From: Aradus depressus
Taxonomy: Eukaryota > Arthropoda > Insecta > Hemiptera > Aradidae
Assembly (NCBI GenBank): GCA_963662175.1
Contig: OY759215.1
Location: 52,097,213 to 52,161,212 of the forward strand
Direction: 5' to 3'
DNA: 64,000 bases
Made by a program: the position numbers and the translations under genes. The stretch's first letter is position 1, and each line of letters begins with the position of its first letter. The notes beneath the pieces were generated by a model. The model did not search any database and was not told the DNA's origin. It worked only from the letters and a program-made list of their open reading frames with translations. Shown here in pieces: positions 21,498 through 33,694 of the stretch.

Positions 21498-22127
21498 CTG
21501 CAATGCACACAAATAATAAGTACCGTACAAATAACTAATTACATTGTTTTACAATATCACTAGAATTTCGAAATATACAAAGAATATACCAATGGCATTT
21601 ATACCTTACATCTGACCCATAATAAATATTAAATACCCAATATTTTTTTTTTCCTGTTATATAACCAGCAATTTGGATATATATATATTGGGGAGGGATG
21701 GTATGTACACCAAGAGACCTAAGCATCCAATGCTCTTATCCCTTCCCTGTTAGTTCTACTGTGGGAGTTCTTCATTTTGCCTACCTAGGTTTAGTTACCG
21801 ACTCGGGACTAACGCTAAAGTCCCATCTGAAGGACGGTGTACTCAAGGTTTTCACCTCTCAAATTAAGCTCAGTAGCAAGCACGCTAACTCTGAGCTACC
21901 GGCGTCCTCTTAATAAGATTAAATTGGAAGAGCGGGGCTCTATGCATATAAGGTTTCATATTTCAGGTCAACTTCTCTACAAACAGAGTATTGTATGTTC
22001 ACTAAATGCACAAAATAAAATGAAGTATCTTTTCAGACAAAACCAAAACCTTAAAAAAGATTTAATTATTAAAAGAATTTACCCAAATTAATCTAATTAA
22101 GGCGACACATAGATTTCGAGTACTTAC
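21498..22127 (-). other. short cadherin intron with SINE fragment
   Basis: A 630-bp intron between exons 3 and 4. It holds a SINE on the minus strand at 21758-21912 (complement of GCTCAGAGTTAGCGTGC..., ending at CTCCCACAGTA). The remaining sequence is AT-rich. Confidence 0.8.
21758..21912 (-). mobile_element. SINE, partial copy
   Basis: The plus strand reads ACTGTGGGAGTTCTTCATTT, TCGGGACTAACGCTAAAGTC and AGCTACCGGCGTCCTCTT. This is the 5' half of the SINE in inverse direction with internal gaps and many substitutions. Confidence 0.7.
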
Positions 22128-22322
22128 GAGATCAGCATCAGTAACAGAGAGTTTGATGGGGGCGCTATTTGCATCGAGGACTCGGGTTCCAAGGGGCGAA
22201 TTCTCTTGTACGAAACCCTCTCTGGCGGTGGCGGACAGAACAGGCGGATTAGCATCGACTGGTTTCACCGTGATCACCAACTTCGCCGTAGCAAACCTCC
22301 GTCCTTCTGAAGCCTCCTCAGC
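22128..22322 (-). CDS. cadherin gene, exon 3 (65 codons)
   Basis: The acceptor is GTTCAACAG ending at 22323 and the donor GTAAGT starts at 22127; 195 bp, phase 0-0. It encodes the last strand of a repeat (AEEASEGRRFATAKLVITV), a degenerate linker PVDANPP in place of DxNDNxP, then the start of the next repeat with REGFVQENSPLGTRV (the calcium-binding glutamate is in VQEN) and VTDADL. The linker keeps Asp and Asn-Pro but is shortened. Confidence 0.93.
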
Positions 22323-22429
22323 CTGTTGAACAAGAGCAAAATAGATAGTCTTCAGATTTAGTCATTATTTATCAAATTATTGTGAACAGTCTTGTTCAAA
22401 TAACCCAAATAAGGCAGAGCATGGTAGTA

Positions 22430-22840
22430 GATGAATCACTGACAATGTACTTCCCCAGCACGCATTAATCAATTACATTTCGGCCTCCTTCCGAAATCAA
22501 TCGACCGTTCGTGCTAAAATCAATAGTATACTTACATAGAGGCTAATGAATTTTCATACTAAATTATGTGTCCATACATTCATAATTACGGTTTTTCAGT
22601 CGAGCCCCCTTCTCTGATCTACCTCTTCCCTTCAGCCGATTTCGCGGAAAATTAATTAAGAGGGTTCTGGATACACAAATAAAATTTTGTGCTGAAAAAT
22701 TCATTCCAGAGGTGTTCATAGACACTAACAGACTTTTTTTTGGATTCAGAGAGTCTGAAAACATGAAATTCTGTTGAAAACTCCGCATAGAATTTCTGGA
22801 CGATTATGTATCTTCCCCTATACTCGTGATATCTACAGCA
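22430..22840 (+). repeat. HT repeat, near full length
   Basis: Begins near AATGTACTTCCCCAGCACG and ATTAATCAATTACATTTCGG. It continues with the CGACCGTTCGTGCTAAAATC block, GTTTTTCAGTCGAGCCCCC, TTCAGCCGATTTCGCGG and ATTCAGAGAGTCTGAAAAC. It ends in a damaged terminal hairpin (CTTCCCCTATACTCGTGATA). It lies in the cadherin intron 22323-31734. Confidence 0.75.
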
Positions 22841-22984
22841 GAACCAACAAAATTATCATCTGTAGAACATGTAATTTTTTTTTGTTTTCCAAAATTCACA
22901 AATTTTTTAATGTTAAACGTTTTTTGAAAGTTGTGTGTGTTTCTTGATATCGTTTAAAAACCACTCCTGTTTATGCATAAAATA

Positions 22985-23210
22985 TTGGTATGGTACCTTG
23001 GGGCTCTCCATAAATATCGTAACGCAATTTTTAAAAATGTTTGACACGTAATATTTTACTGACTGAAATAATGAAAATGTATAGTTTTTGCGTTACGTAA
23101 CATTTTATAAGACCTCCTACCCCTGTCCCATGTCACAAAGTTCGACCCCCCCCCCCCCCCCCCCTCCAGTTGATTTAAGTAATTTATGGACGGCCGCTTC
23201 TTATACTCTT
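22985..23210. repeat. GTTACGTAAC-type short repeat with C-tract
   Basis: Ends read CTCCATAAATATCGTAACGC at the left and TAATTTATGGACGGCCGC at the right, an imperfect inverted pair. In between are TTGCGTTACGTAACATTTTA and a run of about 18 C. Relatives with G-tracts lie at 51800-51890 and 52380-52505. Confidence 0.65.
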
Positions 23211-23294
23211 AGAGGCCAACTTATCCACTAATACATTGCGGTGAACTAAGATACGGAACCAGCGAATGTGTGCTAAATATCTATTGTTAGTTAT

Positions 23295-23367
23295 TGTGAC
23301 TAATGCCCTCGGACTTAACTACGAGATCATATCGCCTACTACCAGAGTTGCTCTGGTGGACATTTAT
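23295..23367 (-). mobile_element. SINE 3' fragment
   Basis: The sequence TAATGCCCTCGGACTTAACT, ACGAGATCATATCGCCTACT and ACCAGAG is the complement of the last 70 bp of the SINE. Confidence 0.75.
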
Positions 23368-23389
23368 GCAAATAAAAAGACAAAAAGGT

Positions 23390-23710
23390 AATTTAAATAT
23401 AAGAGACGGGAGGATGCCCAGAAGAGTAGAAACATTATTAATTTAAGAAAACTGATTTAATAAAATAAAAATAATTAATAAATAAAATTAATACAGCGAT
23501 AATAAACTGATGTTGAAATGTGCAAAATAAAAATAAAGGGAATCGAATGGATTTGAAGGAAGCCACGGAAGGAGAGTGACGGTGACGGACGGGGGGAGCT
23601 CCAGAGAGAGGAGGCTAGGACTAGGAACGAGTTGTGGAAGACAGTAGAGCGATGGGAGAGGATGAAGAGATCCGATGGTGGACAAAGAGCTTGGAACATT
23701 GGTAACAGGG
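23390..23710 (-). pseudogene. non-LTR retrotransposon 3' fragment
   Basis: The minus-strand frame beginning at 23699 contains HNSFLVLASSLWSS, which resembles the NSF..A.SLWNSLP peptide at the end of LINE ORF2 also seen at 5780-6040. An AT-rich 3' tail follows to 23390. Frameshifts are evident, because the continuation PPSVTV occurs in another frame. Inactive remnant. Confidence 0.55.
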
Positions 23711-24356
23711 TTCTTTAGAAGCTGTATAAAGCTGTAATAACTCAGTAATTCTGATATTTAAACTAATGAATTTATTGATTTTCAGTCAAACCAACCGAAA
23801 AGAAGATAGAGTTTAGGCAGCAGAAATCTTAAAGTACACCACGTAGATTTGGTAATGTTGGGTGTCATTTCCTCTTTACTATAAGTAGTTGTAAACCTGC
23901 TTACACACCATACAGAGACAGAGGTAATCATTTAATGAACATACCAAAATGAGCACAACCGCTACTTTACACGACTTGTTGACTATTGCACCAGGACGTG
24001 CACTATTATATTTCCACACATTCAATACAACACTATAGCCCTGTTAGTGTGAACCTGTTCCATTGTGCTACTGGTTTCATCGTTTTTCACCACGTTCATG
24101 GCTCAATGATCCCAAACAATGACTACGTTCTAATGCCCCTACTTTTATAAATATGAAGATATGACTCTTGGGGATGTAAAACCATCCACTACACTTTGTT
24201 CTTCCGGCTATAAACATTTTTACAACCTAATTATCATTTTGTTTCTCTCTATAGTCGTTTTCTTAATAAGTGTAACTATAATATTAATGCAATTTTTTCA
24301 TACATAAACTAATGAAAACGTATTTTTTCAAGTAATTTTAATGAAAAGGAAAGTCG
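23711..24356. other. intron sequence without recognised content
   Basis: Moderately AT-rich, no SINE or HT repeat. No open frame with a recognisable domain. Confidence 0.5.
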
Positions 24357-25200
24357 TCAATGTACATCCCATGTTCGCATCTTATTAACACAGACAACAT
24401 AGAATGATAATAGGACATTTGTTGGGGGTCGCCCATAGTGCTTCAAGCATCTACATAACAACTTATTTTTTAAATTTACAAATATATATTTACAAATGTA
24501 TAAAAAATCTATACAACAAGCAAATGTAAGAAGAGAGAGATAATGGCAATGACAAAATGTCAAGAGGGGAGAAATCACCCAGTGGTGACACTCCCCTAGT
24601 CACTGGGTTACTCTCATTTGTAACTAATCAGAGTTAATGCTGCTAATAAGGTCTTTAGGCCAAGTGTGGCGGAGGGCACGGACTAGAGGACTATAGTGGG
24701 AACTAAAAGAGGAAAATCATTTTTTATACTTGGATTTAGCAACTTAAGGTCAGTATGAAGAGTTTTGTCGGATAGGTACGTCATAAGGAGCATTGGCTAT
24801 TGTCGAAAGATTTTGAATTGAAGGGATTGGATGCGTTGAAGATAGAAAGCCTTGGCAGAACCCCAGAAATCAAGTCCTTAAGTTCGAGTACTGCGTAGTA
24901 TATATGTCGTTTTGTTTTCAAAGTTAATTTAGATATTTAGTCCAGTAGTTTTAGTAATCATTTGTAACGTCTGTTCATTGTGTCTTTTCAGTCGAGTGTG
25001 CGGATTCCAAGTTAGACGTTGAGACCTAGATAGCGAACTTGGTTTTTTTTTTTTTACAGTACATTGGAGGATAGGTATATTTCTGACGGAGAGTAAAGAC
25101 CTGTCGTTCACCGTCACAGTTCACTTTTTGTACCAGGACTGTAGAGATATCAGGTGTTCTTGGTGGCTGGACGATAGGACTAGGTAACATCTAAGTAAGG
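24357..25200 (-). pseudogene. jockey-type LINE ORF2 C-terminus, decayed
   Basis: Read on the minus strand, 25190-24930 encodes pieces such as RLTWNPHTRLKR and ENKTTYILRSTRT, then GLDFWGSAKAFYLQRIQSLQ and LSDKTLHTDLK in shifted frames. These match the region after the reverse-transcriptase domain of jockey-clade LINEs (LTW..H, YG...WG.A..S....Q..Q.K.LR, ..HRDL). Several stops and frameshifts break it. The 3' portion to 24357 is an untranslated tail. A second, closely similar copy is at 59690-60240. Confidence 0.75.
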
Positions 25201-25332
25201 AAATATAATTTTAGTTTTAACTCTAACTGAAAAGGGAAGAAAATATTTCAGACCAAACCAACCCCTAACTACACAACGAGAATTTCTAAAGTGTACCGGT
25301 TTTTATTCTACTTTACAATATACACTGCAAGT

Positions 25333-25679
25333 AGAGGGCGCCGGTAGCTCAGTGGTATGCGTGCTTGACTCCTGAGCTCAAGAACGTGGGTTCGTAACCC
25401 GACCGAGGCCCTTAGTTTATTTTATCTGGGAGGTAAAATAAACTTAAGCACGCCGTCCTTCGGATGGGACGTTACGCGATGGTCCCGAGCCTGTACGATG
25501 TCAGGTACTCGTTTAAGACCCCTACCCTAGGTGAATAAAAATTTAGGGTAGGCAAAATTTAGGACTCCTACAGTAGAGTCAGGCTCATGTCCACCAGAGT
25601 GACGAAAGAGCGCTCTGGTAGTAGGCGATATGACCTCGTAGTTAAAGCCAGGGCATGAGTCATAAAACCTAACCTAACC
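25333..25679 (+). mobile_element. tRNA-derived SINE, full length with target duplication
   Basis: The promoter parts are clear: box A TAGCTCAGTGGTATGC and a box-B-like GGTTCGTAACCC. The body ends in AAAACCTAACCTAACC. A 12-bp target duplication flanks it: TACACTGCAAGT at 25321-25332 and TACACTACAAGT at 25680-25691 (one difference). This shows it moved by retrotransposition. Confidence 0.92.
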
Positions 25680-25691
25680 TACACTACAAGT

Positions 25692-27590
25692 CTGTCTTTT
25701 AACCGTGTCAACATCGACGCAAAGTTATAGCAAACCTTTCGTTTTTATTATGTTCACCATGTAAATTGTTACTATAAACTGAATTTAGTAGTTTGAGGAT
25801 AGTTCAACTAAACTATCCAAAGAGAAAAAACAAAACAAAAAAAAAATACCAAAACTTTAGAATGGATGGTAGTTTGATTGAACAAACGACGGATTGTCAT
25901 AGTATTGTTAATAGAAGCTTTTCGCACTATGTGAAGCCCCATAAAAATCACTAGGAATTGTAAACTTTACATATCTTTGTTAACTTTTTATTGTTGATTT
26001 AGATAAGTATAAAATAAATAGTTGAATAATATTAAAGGACGGATGAAGAAAAATTGTATTTATCAAATAGAAAAAGAGAACCGCCTTCCAATTTGGCACA
26101 TTTGATATTCATCTTTTATTTGTGGATGGTTGAAAGGTTTGATCACGACTTGCCGTAAAACGGGTCGTAAATAGCGATATTAAAGAAGGTGGGGATTGAA
26201 CTCCTCTTGTGAATATAAATGATGAAGCGAGAGTTCGTCAAGGCCAGCTGAGGCACAGTTTGTAGCCACGTCAAACACAAAATGGAGCTAACACAATGGA
26301 AAACCTTAACCTAATCCCCAGTAGTTATAATAAGAGCTGGAGAATCATCAATTGTCTGCCAGTGCATGAGGTCAATTTTTCAATAGGATGAAAAAAATTT
26401 CGTATTAATCAATGATTTTTTTTTTTAAATCATGACTTTAGACAAATATTCGCCCTGAAATTTTGTACATACTAATTTTTATGTAGTTATTGGTTAGTAT
26501 TGGTTTCATCAAATGGACTAAAAAATTTTAAAAAATATATATTTTTGATGATTTTGTGACTAGAAAAATTAACTACATTACATGAAAATCTTACAACACC
26601 TAAATTGAAGTTTTATAATACCGGAATATAATATCGTATTCATAAGCGAGAAAACAATAAGGAAATACAATAAAATAAATAAATTTATATGTAATACGAA
26701 TAATAAAAAAATATATACAATATATTAAAAAATCATGAATTAAATGTAAAATATATACAATTAACACAATTATTCATTGATTAATATTATAAATACATTT
26801 TAATATAATATATTGTATATTTTTTCATTATTTTTATCCCCTAAGGGTCAGAGTTACAGCCTCCGGTAATCCCAGAATTCAACCTAGCAAACATAAATGT
26901 TACTGTTGAACATGGAGCTGACAATGGCGTAAGTTGATACCGGTTCACTATATATATATATATTTTTTTTTTTTTTGTAGAATTAGACATTATAATTGTT
27001 AAACAAATTCTTTGTTTTTATTAGTTTTAGACACAAATGGTAAAAATATAATTATACATTTTTAGCAAATAGAAAAATACAGATGGAAGAACTCAGTTTA
27101 GGCATTAAATATCGTACTTAAAACGTTTTCTTGTACACCTAACGAGTAATTTAAAGAGATTATTCCTTTCTCTACAGGCTTTATCTCTACATAACACCAG
27201 TTCTCACTGCAAAATATCTTTAATCCTTCCTTTTGAGAATTTCTGGTGGTGAAGGTTTATTCAGTGGCATGGTAAACTCATTAAAGTCCAAGTAAGATAA
27301 CATAAAACATATATGTGGAAACAAATAATAATAACAAACATATATGCGGAAACAGAACTGGTTGAGGGCGTTAACGAAGGGGAATAGTTAAAATAAATTA
27401 AGTTTTATGTTATCTTAGTTTTATTTTTTACTTAATAGTAAAATGATTGTTTTATGTAAATACTAAAAAAGGTTTTTGTTAAAATATTTTATGATGTAGC
27501 TAACGGTACAGCCTAGGGATTCCCAAGTTGAAATAGCACCCTTTCACCTGAGATATATTAGAAGGGTCGCACTCTGCAAACTGACTCAGT
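25692..27590. other. AT-rich cadherin intron sequence
   Basis: No gene. At about 26035-26330 is a slightly GC-richer unassigned part. The segment 26640-26850 is nearly pure A/T. At 26900-26965 a small repeat carries GGAGCTGACAATGGCGTAAG and ACCGGTTCACTATATATA, related to the CCGGT hairpin motifs. Confidence 0.55.
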
Positions 27591-27765
27591 TTATAACTAG
27601 ACCTGACCATGGTGTAAGGCCGAAACCAGTAGTTTTGTAAATATCTTTGCTGGAATAGACAATATTTCAAAAATAAGTTTGTTTTATTTATTCATTACAA
27701 GTTCCACAATATGTCCGCGTTCCTCAACTTAGAAGTTGCTAAACATTATATTCGGGATGCTACGA
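27591..27765 (+). repeat. CCGGT-hairpin repeat, copy 1
   Basis: Shares TTATAACTAGACCTGAC, GGCCGAAACC and AATATCTTT.CTGGAATAG-type text, then GACAATATTTCAAAAATAAG, with 54155-54310. In this copy the CTGACGA core is mutated to CTGACCA. Confidence 0.75.
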
Positions 27766-29260
27766 AATCGAATTCTCTCTTTTTTTAAAAATGTGTTAGA
27801 TGCATAAATTTCAATAAAATCGGGCAGTTGTCAAATAAATCAAACAAAGGATGACAGTAAATTCAGATTTGAGCAGTGGCCGCTGGTTATTCAAAAAAAT
27901 ATAGCTTGTAGTTACATGATCCAAATAATCACGTATTTTATGTTTTTGAGATATGCACAACCCTCCCTCCTGTTCAACATTTTTGAAATGTCATTTAGTC
28001 TATGTACCAATGGGGCTTATAAGGATGCTACACGTGGAATTTCATAAAAAATCGGGTGCGTGCAACTCCGATGCGTGGCGAAATGAGCGTGACGTCTGAG
28101 TTGCGAGATAGCGAAAGTGTCAAGAATCAAATATAACAAATCATTTCAATAAAATTTTTGAATCTTGAAACAATTTAAAAACAATATAGAAAGAAAACAT
28201 TCATAAGCATAATAGTTTTCAGAAAATTTCGTTTACAATTTTTATAAAAAGTTTATTCGATAAAAATATTATTTTCAAATTCATAGATCAAATAGTTTTA
28301 GAATGGTGAACAATTTTATGAAGCGTTTATATAATCAATGCTATTTTCATATTTATACATCATGTAGGACAATAATATATTGTATTGTAAATATCATTTT
28401 CAAATAAATTTTTATTTATCAATAAACATTTACCAACGAAAATGTTTTTTAATGTTTAAAATAATAAATTATGCAATTTAGAAATACGTACTCATTTCGT
28501 TTTGTTTTGAAATATTTTATATTTCAAAAAGTAAACATCAAATCGGTCAGCAGCGATACGTTTGTAAGCGGTACAGTAATCGAGACAGGAGAGCCACTAG
28601 CGGAACGAAGACAGTGTGAAGCGCTCTCTCTCTCTCAGCGCATGCGCGATACGTGTGTTACGTGTTACCGAAAGTAACATAACGCAGTTTTCGAACATGG
28701 GATGCCAGCCTACCAAATTATAAGACGTCACGTCAAAACTCCGATCAGCCGTTTAGAAAACAAACCCACCATTTCAACTTATTAGTACAGATTGATTGGG
28801 TAGCAGATTTAGTTCAAAAATATGGACAAAAGATTAATATCAAAACTTTTCGGAATTGGCAGAGAACATAATAATGTTCTTTATATTATAAAGGTCTTAC
28901 GTAACAATGTGGTATGTTTGAAGGGAATGGCATTATTGTGAGGCGTGGTTTTGGAGGGCACGTCAAAACACGAGCTTGACGTTATGATTATACGACAGGA
29001 TATAGAAAATAAACGTTGGGAAGGCAATTTGAAAAGTTGGTTTAGTTTTTATCGCTAATAGTCTGGGTGGAGCAATAAGCCCTCAGGAAATACATCTAAA
29101 GGGAAAACAGTAAACATAGATTCCTTTTTTGGTAGCATGTATTAGATCCACATAATGGAATCCGAGAGTACTGCTAACTGCTGGACTTCTGCCACTCCCT
29201 ATATTGGAGGACCTAGTTAAAACAGGAGTATAAATCAAGAAAAATAAGTCGGCGGTCAAT
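27766..29260. other. intron sequence with CpG-rich blocks
   Basis: Blocks rich in CpG occur at 28050-28125 and 28540-28690 (CGCATGCGCGATACGTG, ACGTGTTACCGAAAGTAAC), separated by AT-rich DNA. They look like parts of one transposon, but no ends could be defined and no protein is encoded. Confidence 0.45.
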
Positions 29261-29261
29261 C

Positions 29262-30178
29262 ACCAGCTATGTACTCCCCCATCACGAATTAATCAATTAC
29301 TCTCTTTCTCCAAAGCCGATAGACCGCTTGGGCTAAAACTCGGTATTTGACATATATAGTGGCCCCTGCATCTTCATGGTAAATTGTGTGTTGATCATTA
29401 GATCGGCAGTTATTACGGTATTTTAGTCGAACACCTTCTCTTCCGCCCCCCCCCCCCTCCTTCAACCGATTTCTAGGGAAATTAAAAGGTACCAATCCCA
29501 ATGGGGGGTTTCAAATTTATAAATAAAAGTTCATGTCGATACATTTATTATGTCCGCACAGTTATTGAGATTTGTTAGTTGAGCGACCCTTTTACTGTTG
29601 CCTTGAAAATAAAGAATAACATAATTTAATTTGTTGCATGTAAGATGGATATATATATTTATTATTTATTTATTTATTCATGTTCATGTCATATCTTATT
29701 TTATATAATTAGGTATCTTTTTATTTAGTTGCTATATTGCTTATTATTTACAATACTTTGTATAGATATTTTTTCATTTATTTTTTTTTATATACTTAAC
29801 TATAAAAATATTTATTTTGTAAAAAAATAAAAACCCACTCATTGTCATAGAGGTTGTAATCTTTTGTGCAATAAAAGTTTATCTATCTATCTCTAGTTGA
29901 GCGACCCTTCCCCTTCGGTTGATTACGCTGTAAACTAATAGGTGTCGCCCTTATAAAAATTTAAATTTACATATGAAATTTTGTGTGAATACTTTCATTA
30001 CAACAGCAGTTATTAGAATTTTTGTGTTAAACTTCTCCACTAAACCCCCCTCCCCCCTCCTCCTCATTGATCCGACTTGGCTAAAAATCAATAGGTCGTC
30101 CTTAGAGGATTCCCGATACAAGCATCTTTCTGACCGATTACCATAACTTCCCCTATACTTCGTATAACTGGGAAAGTA
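29262..30178 (+). repeat. HT repeat interrupted by a younger insertion
   Basis: The left part (29262-29591) begins CCAGCTATGTACTCCCCCAT and carries GAATTAATCAATTAC and a C-tract. The right part (29894-30178) continues TTGAGCGACCCTTCCCC, then the GTCGTCC block, and ends in the hairpin TATACTTCGTATA. The two are separated by the insertion at 29592-29893. Confidence 0.8.
29592..29893 (+). mobile_element. short retroelement with (TATC)n tail and 16-bp target duplication
   Basis: The perfect 16-bp direct repeat TAGTTGAGCGACCCTT lies at 29576-29591 and 29894-29909. The 302-bp insert is AT-rich and ends TTTTGTGCAATAAAAGTTTA then repeated TATC. It is probably a 5'-truncated LINE 3' end (a GCAATAAA tail followed by short tandem repeats is seen in RTE/CR1-like families). 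Confidence 0.85.
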
Positions 30179-31734
30179 AAATAATAATCCCCAAGGTATA
30201 TGCCTACCATTGCCACATCTTCAAGATTCTATACGTTCTAAATATGTATAGGGAACTGGTGGAACGAAAATAAGAAAAAAATAGATTTTCAAAAAACATT
30301 TTCTTGGCTAGCTTACAAAATACTCTCATACCATCCAAATACATTTTAAATGTAAGATACATTTTGGGAGAGGAGGAGGGAGGCGCTGAGTCACAGTAAA
30401 GTTTGCCGTTTATGACATTTACAAAAACAGAAAATGTTTCATCTTGGTAAAAAAAAGACTTGTTATAAAATTATTTTTCCTTGTATTAACAGTAAACAGC
30501 TGAAATTACACTCAAATAATTACTTTACTTTTTTTTTTTGAAGAAATTACTTCATTTTATTAGTTCCCTCTACCAAGGAGATATTTTTTGTTCATTTTAA
30601 TGAATTTCATAAGCGGCAAGGTTATAGAATAAATATTATAATAGACTATCTCTTTGTTCATAAAGACTTCTTTCCAAATGGGTAATGATTGCAAAGCAGG
30701 ACTGACCGTACACCTTAACAGTGCCACCGCGCTTCTTCCAAAATGCTTCTTTCAAAGTATTTTGGAGGAGATTTTTGAAAAAAAAAAAAAAAAACACTGT
30801 TTTTTGAGGTTTTTTCTAAACACATTTTTAAAAAAGCATGTTTGTATTACATTTTTTCTTATTTTCAACCCCCCAAATCACTCCTGGAATTATGGACACC
30901 TCGACTGGAATATCCTATACATATTATATCTAATGAACTGTCCGCTTTATTAATATAGGTAACGACATAAACCCAACTTCTTGAACATTTAAGTCCAGTT
31001 ATTAACTTCTAGTTTATTTAATATTTGAGTTTAGAGACCAACTGGGGCTAGAAACTCTTATTTATAACTCTGATGGATTATACCATATCCTCAGGTTCGG
31101 ATATGTGAGTGAAAAATAAAAAAATTTTTCTCAATATTCATTTTTCTCAAACTCGAAAATAATAATGGGTATTGTTTGAATGTAATCGATTGCGAGTGAA
31201 ATATACAAGTGTTCTCATCTACAAATTAGCAAATATCACTTACTGTTCACTAAACCGTTTAGAAAAAATAATCTCATAGCACTCTTCCCTCATTCTGAGT
31301 TTTTTTTTTTTGAACACACAAAAATCTTTAATCTAAGAACTCACGAAGACTTTTTCTTAAGCTGATTACTCCATATTTGTTAGTAGTGCCTATAATTTCC
31401 ATATAACATTCTTTTCAGCTTATATTTGTATTTTGTGAGGCGAAATGTTAATCTTTTTGAAGTGTGGTGTTCCGGAACAAACCACAAAACTATTTCTTCA
31501 GATAATCCGCTTCTCCTGCCCACATAGGACATAAGAGCATTTAACCTACTATAGAAAGGAGAAAAATTCTCAGAAAAAGCGAAATTCTGTGAAAATGTTG
31601 TTTAATAATATAAGAGCAAAATATTTAAAATGTTTCAACTCACACTCAACCTTCTATTGGAGGATAGTTAGCTTTTTACATTGATAAAACTTGTAAAAAT
31701 ACACATCTATAAGATAAAAGACAATGATTTTTAC
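30179..31734. other. cadherin intron sequence without recognised gene
   Basis: AT-rich with long A or T runs. A small inverted pair CTTCCAAAATGCTT / AGTATTTTGGAGG lies at about 30735-30770. The open frames here are low-complexity. Confidence 0.55.
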
Positions 31735-31953
31735 CTTGACAATGATGACGAACTTCTTGGTGAGACTCGAGTCGACGGGTTTGACCTGTTTGACAGTGCC
31801 TGTGGTCGGACTGATTTCAAAGTAGTCTCTGAAGTTATCCGGAGTTCCTGAGAGGAAACTATAGGCGATGGGGGTGTTGAGCGAGTCCATATCCACTGCT
31901 TGGATCTTCTCGGGGCTGATGGTGAGCACACCCGCCAGCACCCCGCTCGACAC
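31735..31953 (-). CDS. cadherin gene, exon 2 (73 codons)
   Basis: The acceptor is GCTATGCAG ending at 31954 and the donor GTAAAA starts at 31734; 219 bp, phase 0-0. It encodes most of one cadherin repeat: VSSGVLAGVL, then IQAVDMDSLNTPIAYSFLSG (calcium-binding VDMDS), YFEISPTTGTV and TKKFVIIVK. The LDRE motif is absent (VDSSLTKK at its place). The second open frame on the same strand here is a shadow. Confidence 0.93.
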
Positions 31954-32598
31954 CTGCATAGCAGAAAGTACATGTTAAAAACAATACTTGCTAAATTCGT
32001 AACGTAACTTAATCTCCTTCGTAGATACGGGGTTTTCTCATTTGTAATTGAACCACTGACAAGTTTAACTCGCCCCTAACAAAAAAAAAACTATTCCAAA
32101 ATTGAATGTGATTTGTTAATATTTCCATTAGAAAATGTAGTAAATAAGACAAGCCATGGAGGAGCAAAACTTCTTAATAAAATTTTGATTGTAATTTGAA
32201 AAATATTAACAATTTTTTAGGCTACCTGATAATCGAAAGCATAGTGGGAACAAATTTACACGAATACAAGTAAGTTCTAAACCCACAACCCAGAAGCAAC
32301 AAACATAACCTCTACTCTGTTACACAAACACAACCAATGTTGCCAATTTGTTAACAGTTAAATCAATCACAATTAATTAATTTATCAATTGTGAGAAAAA
32401 TAATAATTTATCTGCTCATTTAATTTGAAATTTATTATCATTGAAAAAAATAATTTATGATTATACATTAAAATATAAATACTATTTTGAATCGAGTGCC
32501 TTTGCAATAACACAAATCGCAAGTTTGATGGTCAAGAAATTTTACATTAGATTTACTTATTATAAGTAGAATAAGTTATATAATCGGTGGGAAATTCA
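31954..32598. other. cadherin intron, AT-rich
   Basis: No repeat or open frame recognised between exon 2 and the SINE at 32599. Confidence 0.6.
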
Positions 32599-32938
32599 GG
32601 GCGCCGGTAGCTCAGTGGTAGGCATGCTTGCTTACAGAGCTCAAAATCGCGGATTCGAAACCCGACCGAGGCCCTTAGTTTTTTTTATCTGGGAAATAAA
32701 AAAAATAAATTTAAAAAAAACCCTCCTTTGAATGGGACCTTAAGCGATGGTCCCGAGCCTGTACGATGACAGGCTCTTGTAAAGACCCTATCTTAGATAA
32801 ATAACTAAACCTGGGTAGGCTAAATTTAAGACATCCACAGTAGTGTCGGGCTCATGTTTAGCAGAACGAAGAAAGAGCGCTCAGGTAGTAGGCGATATGA
32901 CATATGAGTTAAAGCTCGGGCGTGAGTGACTAACTAAC
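32599..32938 (+). mobile_element. tRNA-derived SINE, near full length
   Basis: Starts GGGCGCCGGTAGCTCAGTGG, has box B GATTCGAAACCC, and ends near GGGCGTGAGTGACTAACTAA. It has a poly-A-rich replacement (AAAATAAATTTAAAAAAAA) in the middle. Telomere-like tail units are not preserved. Confidence 0.88.
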
Positions 32939-33235
32939 GATCCGAAATTCGAAGTGGAATTTTCACAGAAATTTAGTGTTTTTCGAAATTTGAAAACAAT
33001 AAAATATTACGTATGTGGACATAATTCTCAATATTTATTCGAATTATATCGACAAGAAATTTTATACATCTGTTGATTTTGAGCTGAATTCTTGGCACGG
33101 AACATAGGATGTGCGAAAAAATGTTATTTTGCAGATTTTATCTTTAGGGATAACCTATTTATTCATCGAAATTTTCACATCGGATAAAAAGTTCTTTTTA
33201 AGTTTTTTAAAAAGACATATACATAGTTCTTTTTC

Positions 33236-33694
33236 AAGTATGCGTGCTTGTCTTCTGAGCTCAAGATCGTAGGTTCGAAACCCGACCGAGGCCTTTAGTA
33301 TATTTTATCTAGGAGGTAAAATAAACTTAAGCACGCCGTTCTTCGGATGGGACGTTAAGCGATGGTGATGATTTTTTTTTTATTATGCCGTAAGACTAAT
33401 TGTAGTCCTATAAAGCCGGAGCGAGTATGTAGTAGTTTATTGATCTTATTACTATTATTACTTATTACTATATTATATTCGGATGGGATGTTAAGCGTTG
33501 GTCCCGAGACAGTACGATGAGGTACTCGTTAAAGACCCCTGCTCTAGATGAATAAAAATTTAGGGTATGCAAAATTTAGGACTCCCACAGTAGAGTCGGG
33601 CTCATGTCCACCAGAGTGACGAACGCTCTGGTAGTAGGCGATATGACCTTGTAGTTAAAGCCCGGGCATGAGTCATGAAACCTAACCCAACCTT
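33236..33694 (+). mobile_element. SINE copy split by a 113-bp insertion
   Basis: The 5' part (33236-33366) has TATGCGTGCTTGTCTTCTGA and GGTTCGAAACCC. The 3' part resumes at about 33479 and ends CATGAAACCTAACCCAACC. The first 7-10 bases of the tRNA-like head are missing. The interruption has its own duplication, listed next. Confidence 0.88.
33367..33478. mobile_element. small insertion with ~22-bp duplicated flank
   Basis: CGGATGGGACGTTAAGCGATGG precedes the insert (33345-33366) and CGGATGGGATGTTAAGCGTTGG follows it (33480-33501), two differences. The insert starts with a T-run and ends in ATTACTTATTACTATATT-like text. It may be a small retrotransposon fragment with its poly-A side reversed. 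Confidence 0.7.

Noticed and set aside
25333..25410. tRNA-like box A and box B, possible tRNA gene
   Set aside because: The region is the head of a dispersed ~345-bp SINE with target duplication. The cloverleaf is not complete.
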